Positions 17,438 through 26,413 of a stretch of 64,000 bases of DNA are shown in pieces (position 1 is the first letter of the stretch; each line of letters opens with the position of its first letter). A program made the position numbers and the translations under genes. A model generated the notes under the pieces. That model had not been told where the DNA came from, made no database searches, and saw only the letters and a list, made by a program, of their open reading frames with translations. Source of the DNA: Hyphomicrobiales bacterium (GTDB lineage: Bacteria; Pseudomonadota; Alphaproteobacteria; Rhizobiales; Xanthobacteraceae). The DNA lies in assembly GCA_017305715.1 (NCBI GenBank), contig JAFKKG010000037.1, positions 26,522-90,521 on the forward strand, written 5' to 3'.

Positions 17438-17650
17438 TTTCCCTGTACAGCCGCGCAGGAAATGAACCTGCGTGCAGGCCGGCCACTCGGCAGCTTGTCT
17501 GTGGCTTCCCTTGATCGCCTTTCGACAGATCGACGTTCGGGGTCAGAGGGATTGGCCTGCGCCAGCTTTACGATATCGATCGATGTTCTTGCCAGGCGAC
17601 CGTAGCCGGACGACTCCTGCTTCGGACGAAGCGAGTCTCCGGTCGATCGG

Positions 17651-17878
17651 TCAATCAGCAGCGATCAATGGGACTGCAGGGAAGTCATTTGAGGCAGGCG
17701 GATCAGAGACCGCAGGCGCACACGCGTTGCTAGAACGACCAGGCGTGTTTCTATGTTCGACAATCAGATCGTCCCAGGCCTTGGCTTCCGTATGCCAGAA
17801 CGCGACATCTTCGTTTTCAAACTGCGCGCGCTGACGGCAGAATGCTGCCATCGCGCGACAATATGCAATCATTTCCAT
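17651..17878 (-). CDS. Small hypothetical protein
   Basis: 75 aa from the ATG at 17878. The N-terminal half (YCRAMAAFCRQRAQFENEDVAFW) reads as an amphipathic helix rich in Cys, Arg and Glu, a pattern I associate with short rhizobial proteins of unknown function. The C-terminal half is low-complexity and probably disordered. No signal peptide or known motif is seen. Confidence 0.45.
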   Translation of the reverse strand: MEMIAYCRAMAAFCRQRAQFENEDVAFWHTEAKAWDDLIVEHRNTPGRSSNACAPAVSDPPASNDFPAVPLIAAD

Positions 17879-18094
17879 CACGGCATAGCCCCATTTCCTT
17901 GAGAGCCAAGGCTAGGCAAACTATGTGCCGGTTTCAATACAGTGGAGGTTATTTCCAGCGCACGGGTCTGACATTCGCTGCACAGATGTCGCTAATGGGA
18001 CAACGCTGGCATTTTCTGAGTGCACTCGGCGCTTAATCCCGTCGTCGATCAATGCAGGTGCGACACGTTTCCTCACGTGGCTTAGTGCCAGTTT

Positions 18095-18108
18095 TTGATT
18101 TAGGTCAA
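18095..18108. promoter_or_regulatory. FixK/FNR-like box 1
   Basis: TTGAT-TTAG-GTCAA fits the FixK2 consensus of Bradyrhizobium (TTG(A/C)-N6-(T/C)CAA with TTGAT-N4-(A/G)TCAA as the common form). No clear gene begins close downstream on either strand, so the target may be lost or an RNA. Confidence 0.5.
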
Positions 18109-18525
18109 AGCGACAGTTCCGGCCAAGCCGTACGATTTTGCGGCTCGCGTGGGCGGGGTGTGGTTTTCTCACTCCCAGTTTTAACGCGCAGACAGGGGTT
18201 GCCAGGATTTCCGCCACCCCCGTCGGTTCCTGGCAACCTCGCTTGCCAAGTTGCGAGTTTGTAGTTGCTGGAATGCGATGCCAGGCTCGTGGATCGCTTC
18301 GCCAAACTTTGCTTTGCAGTGTGCGCAGACGCGTCTTCGTCGCACGCAATCATAGCAACGGTTGCTGTGTCCGCGGCCGATATCGGGGCGGGTGCACCGG
18401 CCATCAGCGTGGCGCAAACGCATGACCCGTCGAAGTGACGGCGGAGTTTCCTGGCGTCGATGAGAAAGATAATGCAAGCCGACGCATGAGGCCCGAAAAT
18501 ATCAGCTGTTTCGCTGCGCAGTGGT

Positions 18526-18539
18526 TTGATCTGGATCAA
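18526..18539 (+). promoter_or_regulatory. FixK/FNR-like box 2
   Basis: TTGATCTGGATCAA is a near-perfect dyad (TTTGATCTGGATCAAA extended) centred 43 bp before the ATG at 18576 and 191 bp before the ATG at 18724. A class II FixK-activated promoter would start about 41 bp from the centre, close to 18573. That implies low-oxygen induction of the zinc-ribbon gene pair. Confidence 0.65.
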
Positions 18540-18575
18540 AACCTCCAATGGACGGACTCCCGTAAAATTGAAATT

Positions 18576-18737
18576 ATGGATAAGCCGCCACAATGGCCCG
18601 CGTGCCCGGATTGCCGACGACCCTTGACGCCAACAGGTCAGTCCGAGCCGCCGTTCAAGTGTACGTTTTGCGGTGAGGCGTCGCGCAGCATGGAACAGAT
18701 ACTGCATTCGCTCCGGCAGAAATATGCGGAGCGATAA
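18576..18737 (+). CDS. 53-aa zinc-ribbon protein
   Basis: ATG at 18576. Two CxxC knuckles (CPDC and CTFC) are separated by about 18 residues (WPACPDCRRPL ... PFKCTFCGEA), followed by a short helix. This is a minimal zinc ribbon. A FixK-like box lies 43 bp upstream of the start codon. If transcription starts where that box predicts, the mRNA would be nearly leaderless. The gene overlaps the next one by 14 bp. Function is unknown. Confidence 0.55.
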   Translation: MDKPPQWPACPDCRRPLTPTGQSEPPFKCTFCGEASRSMEQILHSLRQKYAER

Positions 18738-18924
18738 GCCCGACGGAAGTCCATTGGGCGAGGCTATTCTCTACAAATGTCCAAATACCGGATTGAACGT
18801 GCAGCACCGGCTTGCGGATGTGCCGGAATCTGAAAACGCTCACTATTCTTCGATCGCATGCCCGGCCTGCACGAGAGTCCACTTCATTCATAACCGGGCA
18901 GGCAAGCTCCTCGGTGACAAATAG
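18724..18924 (+). CDS. 66-aa cysteine-containing small protein
   Basis: ATG at 18724, overlapping the previous stop codon by 14 bp. It carries LYKCPNTGLNVQHRLADVPE and SIACPACTRVHFIHNRAGKLLG, that is C-P...CPAC with a histidine-rich strand. This is the pattern of a common small zinc-binding hypothetical in Bradyrhizobium-type genomes. It may be translationally coupled to the upstream zinc ribbon and share its presumed FixK control. Confidence 0.65.
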   Translation: MRSDKPDGSPLGEAILYKCPNTGLNVQHRLADVPESENAHYSSIACPACTRVHFIHNRAGKLLGDK

Positions 18925-18951
18925 CGCCGCCTCCGTTCACGGCGTTTTGTT
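18923..18951 (+). terminator. Possible intrinsic terminator
   Basis: AGCGCCG (18923-18929) can pair with CGGCGTT (18940-18946, including one G-T pair) around a 10-nt loop, followed by TTTTGTTT. It overlaps the stop codon of the small gene ending at 18924. Confidence 0.5.
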
Positions 18952-18973
18952 TCAAGCTCAAGTGGACAGCGCG

Positions 18974-21427
18974 TTACAGCCGCGCGTCCGAAATCGCCTT
19001 GCGCAGGATGCGCGACAGCGACTCGACCGAATAGGGTTTCTGGATCAGCTCGAAGCCGCGATGGGCGTTTTCCGCCAGCACGTTGCTGTAGCCAGAGGTC
19101 AGCACCACGGGCAGGCCCGGATAGCGCTCGCGAATGACGCCCGCGAGTTCGACCCCGTTCATGCCGGGCATGATGACGTCGGAGAACACCAGATCGGCGG
19201 CGAACTCGTCCTCGGCCAGAATGGCCAGCGCGCGGTCGGCGTTGTCGGCGCGGCGCACCATGTAGCCGAGATCTTCCAATAGCTCGGTCGAGAACTGTCC
19301 GACATCGTCATTGTCCTCGACCACGAGAACGCGGTAGCCGCGGCCGCGCGCGGCGGGCTCGCTGCCGGCGGCTGCGACTTCCGCTTCCTTGGGCGGCATG
19401 GCGGCCTGCGGCAGATAGATGGTGAATGTCGCCCCCTGTCCGGGCGCGCTCTTGACCTCGATATCGCCGCCGGACTGTTTTGCAAAACCAAAGGCCTGGC
19501 TGAGGCCGAGCCCGGTGCCCTTGCCGACTTCCTTGGTCGTGAAGAACGGTTCGAAGATCGCCTCGATATGGTCGGAGGCGATGCCGGCGCCGGTGTCGGC
19601 CATGGCGATCGCGATGAAGTCGCCGCTGCGCGCAGCCTGGGCGCGCAGGGCAGGGATGGTACGAACTTTCCTGACGCGGATGGCGAGCCGGCCTTCGCCG
19701 TTCATGGCGTCGCGGCCGTTGACCGCAAGATTGATCAGCGCGGTCTCGAACTGCGCGATATCGGCAATGGCAAAACAGTCGGGCGCGGAAATATCGACCT
19801 CGATCCGGATCCGCGAGCCGACCAGCGGACGAACCAGCTGGGCGACGGCTTCGACCTGGGCGCCGACGTCGAACACCTGCGGCTTCAGCGGCTGCCGGCG
19901 GGCAAACGCCAGCAATTGCGCGGTCAGTTTCGACGCCCGTTCCACGGTATCGGAAATCGCGTCGATGTAGCGACGCCGCCGCTCATCCGGCAGTTCGCGG
20001 CGGCGCAGGAAATCGGTGGCGGAGCGGATGATGGTCAGCAGATTGTTGAAATCATGCGCGACGCCGCCGGTCAGTTGGCCCACGGCCTCCATCTTCTGCG
20101 CCTGCCGCAGCGCTTCTTCGCCCTTGCGGCGCTCGGTGATGTCGACGGCTTCCGGCACCGCGCCGATGACGGTGCCGTGCTGGTCGCGCAGCGGCCGCAT
20201 CGCGAAGTCGAAATAGCGCTCGCCAACCGGCAGATTGAGCCGCACCTCGGTTTTCACCTCGCCGCCATTCATGGCGGTGTTGAAGGCATCGCGAACCGCG
20301 TCACGCATGCCGTCGGTGGCGGCAAACCACGGCGTCTCCCAGAACGGCCGGCCGGCGACGTCGGCGGCCTCGGCGCGGATGCCGTCGAGCGCTGTCCTGT
20401 TCGCGTAGAGGACATCGCCATGCGGATTGAGCAGCGCCTGGTATTGATGGCTGGTTTCGAAAATCGCGCGCATCTGCGCTTCGCTGGATTCCAGTTGCGC
20501 GGTCCGCTCGGTGATCCGCAGCTCGAGGGTTTCGTTGAGCCTGCGCAAATCGCTTTCGGCCTGCTTGGCGGCGGTGATGTCATGGGCGACGCCGATGAAT
20601 CCGATGTGACCGCCGTTCGGATCCCAGCGCGGCTGGGATTCCGACCGCAGCCAGCGCCATTCGCCGTCGGCGCGCCGGTAACGCGCCTCCAGCACGAACG
20701 GTTTCAGCGTGGCCTCGCCGGCAATCGATTCCTGCACGATGCGCGCCTGATCGTCCGGATGCAGGATCTTGCGCCAGTCGAAACCGATCGCCTGCTCGAA
20801 GGGCAGGCCGACGAAATCGACATAGGCCCGGTTGGCAAAGGAGCGCGTGCGGTCGAGCTTGGTGACCCAGATCGGGACCGGGGCGCTGTCGGCGATCAGC
20901 CGAAAGCGTTCCTCGCTTTCGCGCAGCGTCGCCTGCGCCAGCATGCGGTCGGTGACGTCGATATGGGCGCCGACCAAACGTAGTGCACGGCCATCCTTGC
21001 CGCGCTCGATCTTTGCGATGACGTCGATCCAGCGGGTCTGGCCGTCGCTCGGCCGCACGATCCGGTAGGTCGCCGAGTAGTCTTCACGTTCACCGGCCAA
21101 GGCGTCGAGGAAATGCCTGACGGTCTGTTCGCGATCTTCGGGATGAATCCGATTGACCCAATCCTCATGGGTCTCGTTGGCCGCATCGGGTGGCAGCCCA
21201 TGGATGACGAGATATTCGGGGGAACGGCGATTCTTGAAGCCGTCGCGGAAGTCGACCTCGACGCCGCCGACGCGGGCGATGCGCTGGATGCGGGCGAGTT
21301 CCGCCTCGCGTTCCTGCAGCGCGCGATGGGCCCGATCGCGTTCGTGGGCGATCTCTTCGAGATGCCGGCGAAGCCTTTCCGCAGCGGCGACTTCGGGAAG
21401 TGTGTTGGAACGATCGGATGTGGTCAT
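18974..21427 (-). CDS. Soluble hybrid histidine kinase with multiple PAS domains and receiver
   Basis: 817 aa from the ATG at 21427; a TTG at 21439 is possible. Order: short coiled N-terminus, PAS/PAC (about 45-165), PAS (175-300), PAS (320-445), HisKA with the phospho-acceptor in [13 protein letters not shown], HATPase ([18 protein letters not shown]) and a C-terminal receiver (VLVVEDNDDVG, phospho-Asp in FSDVIMPGMNG, KPYS). There is no membrane segment, so it senses an internal signal. No cognate response-regulator gene is adjacent. The receiver may feed a phosphorelay or self-limit the kinase. Confidence 0.92.
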   Translation of the reverse strand: MTTSDRSNTLPEVAAAERLRRHLEEIAHERDRAHRALQEREAELARIQRIARVGGVEVDFRDGFKNRRSPEYLVIHGLPPDAANETHEDWVNRIHPEDREQTVRHFLDALAGEREDYSATYRIVRPSDGQTRWIDVIAKIERGKDGRALRLVGAHIDVTDRMLAQATLRESEERFRLIADSAPVPIWVTKLDRTRSFANRAYVDFVGLPFEQAIGFDWRKILHPDDQARIVQESIAGEATLKPFVLEARYRRADGEWRWLRSESQPRWDPNGGHIGFIGVAHDITAAKQAESDLRRLNETLELRITERTAQLESSEAQMRAIFETSHQYQALLNPHGDVLYANRTALDGIRAEAADVAGRPFWETPWFAATDGMRDAVRDAFNTAMNGGEVKTEVRLNLPVGERYFDFAMRPLRDQHGTVIGAVPEAVDITERRKGEEALRQAQKMEAVGQLTGGVAHDFNNLLTIIRSATDFLRRRELPDERRRRYIDAISDTVERASKLTAQLLAFARRQPLKPQVFDVGAQVEAVAQLVRPLVGSRIRIEVDISAPDCFAIADIAQFETALINLAVNGRDAMNGEGRLAIRVRKVRTIPALRAQAARSGDFIAIAMADTGAGIASDHIEAIFEPFFTTKEVGKGTGLGLSQAFGFAKQSGGDIEVKSAPGQGATFTIYLPQAAMPPKEAEVAAAGSEPAARGRGYRVLVVEDNDDVGQFSTELLEDLGYMVRRADNADRALAILAEDEFAADLVFSDVIMPGMNGVELAGVIRERYPGLPVVLTSGYSNVLAENAHRGFELIQKPYSVESLSRILRKAISDARL

Positions 21428-21484
21428 ACGCGCCCGCAAACCTCTCGTGGCAGTCTCACATGAGAGGCGCGGGCATTGCCAGCA

Positions 21485-22255
21485 TCATTTGCCTTTATTC
21501 GCCTTTGGTGGCCGGCAATTATAGGCCCTGCGGAACCCGCCGGCCTGGGCGTCTTCTTCGGAACAGAACCAGCGGTCCGGATTGTTCAGCCCCGGGTAGG
21601 AGCGGCAGGCCTGCAGATGATAGATGCCGAGATTTCCGGTGACGCGGGCGCGGACCGCGAACTTGCCCTTGATGCTGCAACCGGCCGGCATCACGAGGTC
21701 GTCGGGGAATATCACCTCCCGTATCTGGCGGTCGCGGTCGGCGCGGCACGAGCCGCCGAGCAGCGCGCCGTCCTTCTTGCCACGGCGGAACTCTTGCGGC
21801 GTTGCAAAACAACCCTTCCACAGCCCCTGACGATCTTCTTTCGCGCGGGCTTCGTCGGTCATGAAGCGGCCGGTTGCGGAGGATTCGACATTCAGGGCGA
21901 AACCCTGGCGGACGAGCAACTGGCCAAGGCTGCCGGTCTCGCCTTCGACCTTGCAGACGCCGAGACGCCGCTTCTTGAAGCTGGGGTCGGGGCCGAGATC
22001 GTCGCAGTGGACCTGGCGGCCGCCGATCAGTTTTGCCAAATGATCGCGCGCCTCGATCCCGCAGGTCCAGCTATCGGCGTGTTCGTCGATGCAGAGCTGA
22101 TCGAAGGCCGGGGCGTCGATGCCGTCGAGCCGGAAGGTGACGTTGCCCAGTTGCAGCGTGCCGCCGTCGCGGACGGTCGCCGTGGCGGCAGAGGCCAGGG
22201 ATGCGGGGAGGGAGAGCAATAACAGTGCGACAATCAGGAGAACTCGTGACCGCAT
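21485..22255 (-). CDS. Secreted thermonuclease-like (SNase family) protein
   Basis: 256 aa with a signal peptide (MRSRVLLIVALLLLSLPASLASA). The domain follows the staphylococcal nuclease pattern: VTFRLDGIDAPAFDQ, then ARDHLAKLIGG, RRLGVCKVEG, LGQLLVRQGFAL and an EARAKEDRQGLWKG helix. A second, cysteine-containing C-terminal region (about 165-256) is not part of the core fold. The arginine in RRLGVC and the acidic D in RLDGIDAP fit, but the full Arg-Glu-Arg triad is not certain, so activity should not be assumed. It forms a tight minus-strand pair with the gene at 22265. Confidence 0.75.
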   Translation of the reverse strand: MRSRVLLIVALLLLSLPASLASAATATVRDGGTLQLGNVTFRLDGIDAPAFDQLCIDEHADSWTCGIEARDHLAKLIGGRQVHCDDLGPDPSFKKRRLGVCKVEGETGSLGQLLVRQGFALNVESSATGRFMTDEARAKEDRQGLWKGCFATPQEFRRGKKDGALLGGSCRADRDRQIREVIFPDDLVMPAGCSIKGKFAVRARVTGNLGIYHLQACRSYPGLNNPDRWFCSEEDAQAGGFRRAYNCRPPKANKGK

Positions 22256-22264
22256 GTGAGGGGC

Positions 22265-22528
22265 CTACCTTCCGTGAATGGCCATATCGGTTGCCCGTAT
22301 CAAGTCGTCTACAATTGCTCGCTCTTTTGTCGAGAGCTGCTCGCCGTCGAGCGCGCGAATATTTTTTAAGGCGATGGCTAGTTCTCCCCAGCCATCGGTC
22401 ATTCCGTTGAAGCCCAGATAAGGGCTCAATATCCTGGCTAGCGGTTCGAGTAATCGTCGCTCACACCAACCGTCAACAAGGCCTCTGACGGCTGCAAAAA
22501 ACTCGGAGTTGGTTGACGGCTCGACCAT
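22265..22528 (-). CDS. Small hypothetical protein
   Basis: 87 aa. Predominantly helical and acidic (GWGELAIALKNIRALDGEQLSTKERAIVDDLIRATDM at about 46-82). There is no signal peptide, membrane segment or known motif. Its stop is 9 bp before the start of the nuclease-like gene on the same strand, so the two are probably co-transcribed. Function unknown. Confidence 0.6.
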   Translation of the reverse strand: MVEPSTNSEFFAAVRGLVDGWCERRLLEPLARILSPYLGFNGMTDGWGELAIALKNIRALDGEQLSTKERAIVDDLIRATDMAIHGR

Positions 22529-22615
22529 TGACGGACCTTAAATGAGGATAATCACCGGTCCAAGTTGGGCCCAGTCAGGCCAGCATCATTGACTTCATAA
22601 GAACAAAATAGGAAC

Positions 22616-22849
22616 ATGCACTTCCGTTACGAGATCAGCCTCATGTCCTCCTCCCTACCGGCACCCGAACCGAATGACGAGCTGGAAACGGCGGTGGATC
22701 AGGCCATTTCGGCCTGCGGCGGGGATGTGCGCGCGACCATCCGGGCGCTGATCGTGGCCAATGAATATCTGGAATCGGAGGTCGGCGAGCTGATGAAGGC
22801 GGTCTCGCACGCCTATGCGCGGGGCCGGTTTAACAGCTATTCCGGCTGA
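22616..22849 (+). CDS. Small conserved-looking hypothetical protein
   Basis: 77 aa from the ATG at 22616 (GGAAC just upstream), or 68 aa from the ATG at 22643. The core ELETAVDQAISACGGDVRATIRALIVANEYLESEVGELM (about residues 22-60) is helical with a heptad-like pattern and a final polar tail. I recall similar short proteins as common in this bacterial group, without a known function. Confidence 0.65.
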   Translation: MHFRYEISLMSSSLPAPEPNDELETAVDQAISACGGDVRATIRALIVANEYLESEVGELMKAVSHAYARGRFNSYSG

Positions 22850-23018
22850 TCGGGCTTGTTGGTTGGCTCGGACGCCGCCGGCCTGAGAACGCGGGCCTGC
22901 AACAGGACCGTTGCCTCGGTCGATTTTTGCTGTACGACGGGTTTGTTACCCGCGTTCCCGCATGTCACATTGCGGGTGAGGATCCTGCCCCAAGGCTTAA
23001 AGCTCAAGCAAGAAGCAC

Positions 23019-25034
23019 ATGTTCAAACGAATTCTGATCGCAAATCGCGGCGAGATCGCCTGCCGGGTCATCAAGACTGCGCGGCGCATGGGGATCCAGA
23101 CGGTAGCCGTTTATTCCGAGGCCGACCGCGATGCGCTCCATGTCGAGATGGCCGATGACGCCGTGCTGATCGGCCCGCCGGCCGCCGCCGAGAGCTATCT
23201 GGTGATCGAGAAGATCGTCGAGGCCTGCCGCAAGACCGGCGCCGAGGCGGTGCATCCCGGCTACGGCTTCCTGTCCGAGCGCGAATCCTTTCCGCGCGCG
23301 CTGGAGGCCGCCGGCGTCGTCTTCATCGGCCCCAACCCCGGCGCGATCGCCGCGATGGGCGACAAGATCGAATCCAAGAAGGCCGCCGCGAAAGCAAAAG
23401 TCTCGACGGTGCCGGGACATCTCGGCGTCATCGAGGACGACAAGCATGCGGTGAAGATTGCCGACGAGATCGGCTATCCCGTGATGATCAAGGCTTCCGC
23501 GGGCGGCGGCGGCAAGGGCATGCGCATCGCGCATTCGAGGTCCGAAGTCGCCGAAGGTTTCAATCTCGCCAAGGCCGAGGCCAAATCCTCGTTCGGCGAC
23601 GACCGCGTCTTCATCGAGAAATTCATCGTCGATCCCCGCCACATCGAAATCCAGGTGCTGGGCGACAAGCATGGCAACGTGATCTATCTCGGCGAGCGCG
23701 AATGTTCGATCCAGCGCCGCAACCAGAAGGTCATCGAGGAAGCCCCGTCGCCGCTGCTCGACGAAACCACCCGCCGCAAGATGGGCGAGCAGGCCGTCTC
23801 ACTGGCCAAAGCCGTGAACTATGATTCCGCCGGCACGGTGGAATTCGTCGCCGGCCAGGACAAGAGCTTCTACTTCCTGGAAATGAATACCCGCCTGCAG
23901 GTCGAGCATCCCGTCACCGAACTGATCACCGGTATCGATCTGGTCGAGCAGATGATCCGCTCCGCCGCGGGCGAGAAACTGCAACTGGCGCAGAAGGACG
24001 TCACGCTGACCGGCTGGGCGGTGGAATCGCGCGTCTATGCCGAAGATCCGTTCCGCAATTTCCTGCCCTCGATCGGACGCCTGGTCAAATACCGCCCGCC
24101 CGCCGAGGCCAGCCATGACGGCATCACGGTCCGCAACGATACCGGCGTGCAGGAGGGCGGCGAGATTTCGATCCATTACGATCCGATGATCGCCAAGCTC
24201 GTGACGCATGCGCCGTCGCGGGCGGCCGCGATCGAGGCGCAGTCGGCGGCGCTGGATGCCTTCTATGTCGACGGCATCCGCCACAACATCCCGTTCCTGT
24301 CGGCCCTGATGAGCCATCCGCGCTGGCGCGAGGGCAAGCTTTCGACCGGGTTCATCGCCGAAGAGTTTCCGAAAGGTTTTGCGGCGCGGCCGCCCGAGGG
24401 CGAGATCGCGCGGCGGCTGGCCGCGGTGGGCGCGGCGATCGATCATGTGCTCGGCGAACGCAAGCGGCAGATCTCCGGCCAGCTCAACGGCCGGCTGGTG
24501 CAGCGCGAGCGCCGCCGCGCGGTGTGGCTCGACCGCGAGGAAATCGCGCTCGACGTCGCGCGCGAGGCCGACGGCATCGCGGTGCGTTTCATCGGCGCCG
24601 ACGATCTGCCGGGCAATCCGCATCAACTGGTCTCGAACTGGACCCCGGGCGTCCCGGTCTGGCAGGGCACCATCGACGGCCATTATGTGGCCATGCAGGT
24701 GCGCGCGATCCCGAACGGCTTCCGCCTGTCGCATCAGGGTTTTGAGGTGGCGGTCAACGTCTTCACCGAGAGCGAGGCGGCGGCAGCCCGGCTGATGCCG
24801 GTGACGTCGGCGGCCGATACCGGCAAGAAGCTGCTGTGCCCGATGCCCGGGCTCGTGGTGTCGATCGCGGTTGCCGAAGGCCAGGAGGTCAAGGCCGGCG
24901 AAACGCTGGCCGTGGTCGAGGCGATGAAGATGCAGAACGTGCTGCGCGCCGAACGCGACGGCACCGTGAAGAAGATCCACGCCGCCGCCGGCGCCACGCT
25001 CGCGGTGGACGCGCTGATTCTGGAATTTGCTTGA
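23019..25034 (+). CDS. pccA: Acetyl/propionyl-CoA carboxylase alpha subunit (biotin carboxylase + BCCP)
   Basis: 671 aa. The biotin carboxylase domain opens FKRILIANRGEIACRVI and includes the ATP-grasp glycine loop KASAGGGGKGMRI and EMNTRLQVEHPVTE. A middle BT domain follows. The C-terminal biotinyl domain carries the biotin lysine in EAMKMQN. It carboxylates biotin with ATP and bicarbonate and passes the carboxyl group to propionyl-CoA (or a related acyl-CoA) with a separate beta subunit. The beta-subunit gene is not in this window. Downstream is an interspersed repeat and then the PEP-mutase-family gene. Confidence 0.92.
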   Translation: MFKRILIANRGEIACRVIKTARRMGIQTVAVYSEADRDALHVEMADDAVLIGPPAAAESYLVIEKIVEACRKTGAEAVHPGYGFLSERESFPRALEAAGVVFIGPNPGAIAAMGDKIESKKAAAKAKVSTVPGHLGVIEDDKHAVKIADEIGYPVMIKASAGGGGKGMRIAHSRSEVAEGFNLAKAEAKSSFGDDRVFIEKFIVDPRHIEIQVLGDKHGNVIYLGERECSIQRRNQKVIEEAPSPLLDETTRRKMGEQAVSLAKAVNYDSAGTVEFVAGQDKSFYFLEMNTRLQVEHPVTELITGIDLVEQMIRSAAGEKLQLAQKDVTLTGWAVESRVYAEDPFRNFLPSIGRLVKYRPPAEASHDGITVRNDTGVQEGGEISIHYDPMIAKLVTHAPSRAAAIEAQSAALDAFYVDGIRHNIPFLSALMSHPRWREGKLSTGFIAEEFPKGFAARPPEGEIARRLAAVGAAIDHVLGERKRQISGQLNGRLVQRERRRAVWLDREEIALDVAREADGIAVRFIGADDLPGNPHQLVSNWTPGVPVWQGTIDGHYVAMQVRAIPNGFRLSHQGFEVAVNVFTESEAAAARLMPVTSAADTGKKLLCPMPGLVVSIAVAEGQEVKAGETLAVVEAMKMQNVLRAERDGTVKKIHAAAGATLAVDALILEFA

Positions 25035-25036
25035 GC

Positions 25037-25134
25037 CGTCATGCCGGGGCGCGAAGCGAACCTCAGATGCGCAATTGCGCATCGGGGAATCTCGAGATTC
25101 CGGGTCTGGTCCCTCTGACCATCCCGGAATGACG
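25037..25134. repeat. Interspersed palindromic repeat, copy 2
   Basis: The element is bounded by CGTCATGCCGGGG and CCCGGAATGACG. Its core (25062-25102) is the exact reverse complement of the core of the copy at 2902-3005, so the two copies have opposite orientation. It lies between the carboxylase gene and the next gene, and a spurious upstream extension of that gene runs through it. Confidence 0.85.
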
Positions 25135-25152
25135 GAAAGTAAGAGGTGCCCG

Positions 25153-26019
25153 ATGGCCTTCCGCGCCCGCCGCGAAAAATTGCGCTCCATCCTCAACGGA
25201 TCGACCTGTATCCGACCCGGCTCGGTCTATGACGCGACCTCGATCCGGATTGCCGAGGACCTCGGCTTCGAACTCGGCATGTTCGGCGGCTCGGTGGCCT
25301 CGCTGGCGGTGCTCGGCGATCCCGACGTTGCCCTGATCACGCTCACCGAACTCGCCGAGCAGATGCGCCGGATGTCGCGCGCTGCGCAACTGCCCGTGCT
25401 GGTCGATGCCGACCATGGTTACGGCAATGCGCTCAATGTCCGCCGCACCGTGCAGGAGCTCGAAGCGGCCGGTGCGGCCGGACTGACGATCGAGGACACG
25501 CTGCTGCCGCAAGCCTTCGGAGAGGCGAAGACGCAGTTGATTTCGCTGGAAGAAGGCGTCGGCAAGATGAAGGCCGCGCTCGACGGGCGGGGCGATCCCT
25601 CGCTGGTCATCCTGGGCCGTACCGGTGCGGTGTCGATCACCGGCCTCGACGATGCCGTTGCGCGCGCGAAAGCCTATGAGGCTGTCGGCGTTGACGGGCT
25701 GTTCTTCACCGGCATCAAGAACCGCGGGGAACTGGAAGCGCTTGTCGCCGCGACCCATCTGCCGATCGTGCTCGGTGGTGCGCCGGAAGAGATGACCGCG
25801 CCGGACTATCTCGTCACCCAGCGCGTGCGGATCGCGTTGCAGGGGCATGCGCCGTTCGCGGCGGCGACGCAGGCGGTCTACGACACGCTCAAGGCGTTGC
25901 GCGATGGGACGTCGCCGAAGAATCTCAAGGGCCTCGCATCGGCTGAACTGACCGGCCGGGCCATGCGCGAGGCGGACGTCAAGGCGCGCAGCAATGAATT
26001 TCTCGGGCTGAAGAAGTAG
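25153..26019 (+). CDS. Isocitrate lyase/PEP mutase superfamily protein, probably oxaloacetate decarboxylase
   Basis: 288 aa from the ATG at 25153 with AAGAGGTG upstream. The TIM-barrel motifs are SVYDATSIRIAEDLGFELGMFGGS, the metal-binding DADHGYGNALNV, and GLTIEDTLLP. The C-terminal part has LPIVLGGAPEEM. Length and motifs fit the PA4872-type oxaloacetate decarboxylases, not methylisocitrate lyase (no KRCGH). It would convert oxaloacetate to pyruvate and CO2 with a divalent metal. Its neighbour pccA makes methylmalonyl-CoA, which leads to succinate and oxaloacetate, so a shared role in C3/C4 balance is possible (inference). Confidence 0.82.
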   Translation: MAFRARREKLRSILNGSTCIRPGSVYDATSIRIAEDLGFELGMFGGSVASLAVLGDPDVALITLTELAEQMRRMSRAAQLPVLVDADHGYGNALNVRRTVQELEAAGAAGLTIEDTLLPQAFGEAKTQLISLEEGVGKMKAALDGRGDPSLVILGRTGAVSITGLDDAVARAKAYEAVGVDGLFFTGIKNRGELEALVAATHLPIVLGGAPEEMTAPDYLVTQRVRIALQGHAPFAAATQAVYDTLKALRDGTSPKNLKGLASAELTGRAMREADVKARSNEFLGLKK

Positions 26020-26094
26020 AGCATGATCCGGGAAAGTGGGAACCGGTTTTCCCTCGCGACAAACGCGAAACACGTTTGCGCGGAGATCATGCCC
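26020..26094. repeat. Rhizobiales-type ATGATC palindromic repeat, copy 1
   Basis: AGCATGATCC...AAAGTGGGAACCGGTTTTCC... and a terminal GATCATGCC form the widespread rhizobial palindrome of the GCATGATC...GGTTTTCC type. A related copy lies at 57320-57367. It sits right after the stop of the oxaloacetate decarboxylase gene. Confidence 0.75.
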
Positions 26095-26105
26095 GAGGGT
26101 AGATC

Positions 26106-26405
26106 ATGAGTGGGGCGATCCGCCATGTCACGGTCACGGGCCGGGTGCAGGGCGTCGGTTACCGCGCCTGGGTCGCGGGCGAAGCGTCGGCGCGCCATCT
26201 CGAAGGCTGGGTCCGCAATGTCAGGAATGGCAACGTCGAGGCGCTGTTCGCGGGGCCCGTGGAAGCCGTCGCCGACATCATCGCGGCATGCCGGCGCGGG
26301 CCGTCCATGGCGCGGGTCGAGGCGGTGAAGGAAGACGGCGGCAATCCCGATGCGCTCGGACTGCGCCGGGCAGGGGAGCGGTTTTCGGTGCTGCCGACCG
26401 TTTGA
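26106..26405 (+). CDS. acyP: Acylphosphatase
   Basis: 99 aa. Hydrolyses acyl phosphates such as acetyl phosphate and 1,3-bisphosphoglycerate in the cytoplasm. The signature GRVQGVGYR (catalytic arginine R20) and GWVRN (catalytic asparagine N38) are both intact. The GTG/ATG choice is simple: the ATG at 26106 opens [16 protein letters not shown]. Length is typical. It is separated from the preceding gene by an ATGATC repeat. Confidence 0.92.
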   Translation: MSGAIRHVTVTGRVQGVGYRAWVAGEASARHLEGWVRNVRNGNVEALFAGPVEAVADIIAACRRGPSMARVEAVKEDGGNPDALGLRRAGERFSVLPTV

Positions 26406-26413
26406 CGCCGGAG

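Larger units (their letters stand above)
17882..18575. other. Long gap with two FixK-like boxes
   Basis: No frame in these 690 bases has convincing coding character; the frames that run through are compositionally odd (for example Cys/Arg-rich). The only recognisable signals are two dyads of the FNR/FixK type at 18095-18108 and 18526-18539, listed separately. It may include remnants of a lost gene. Confidence 0.5.
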
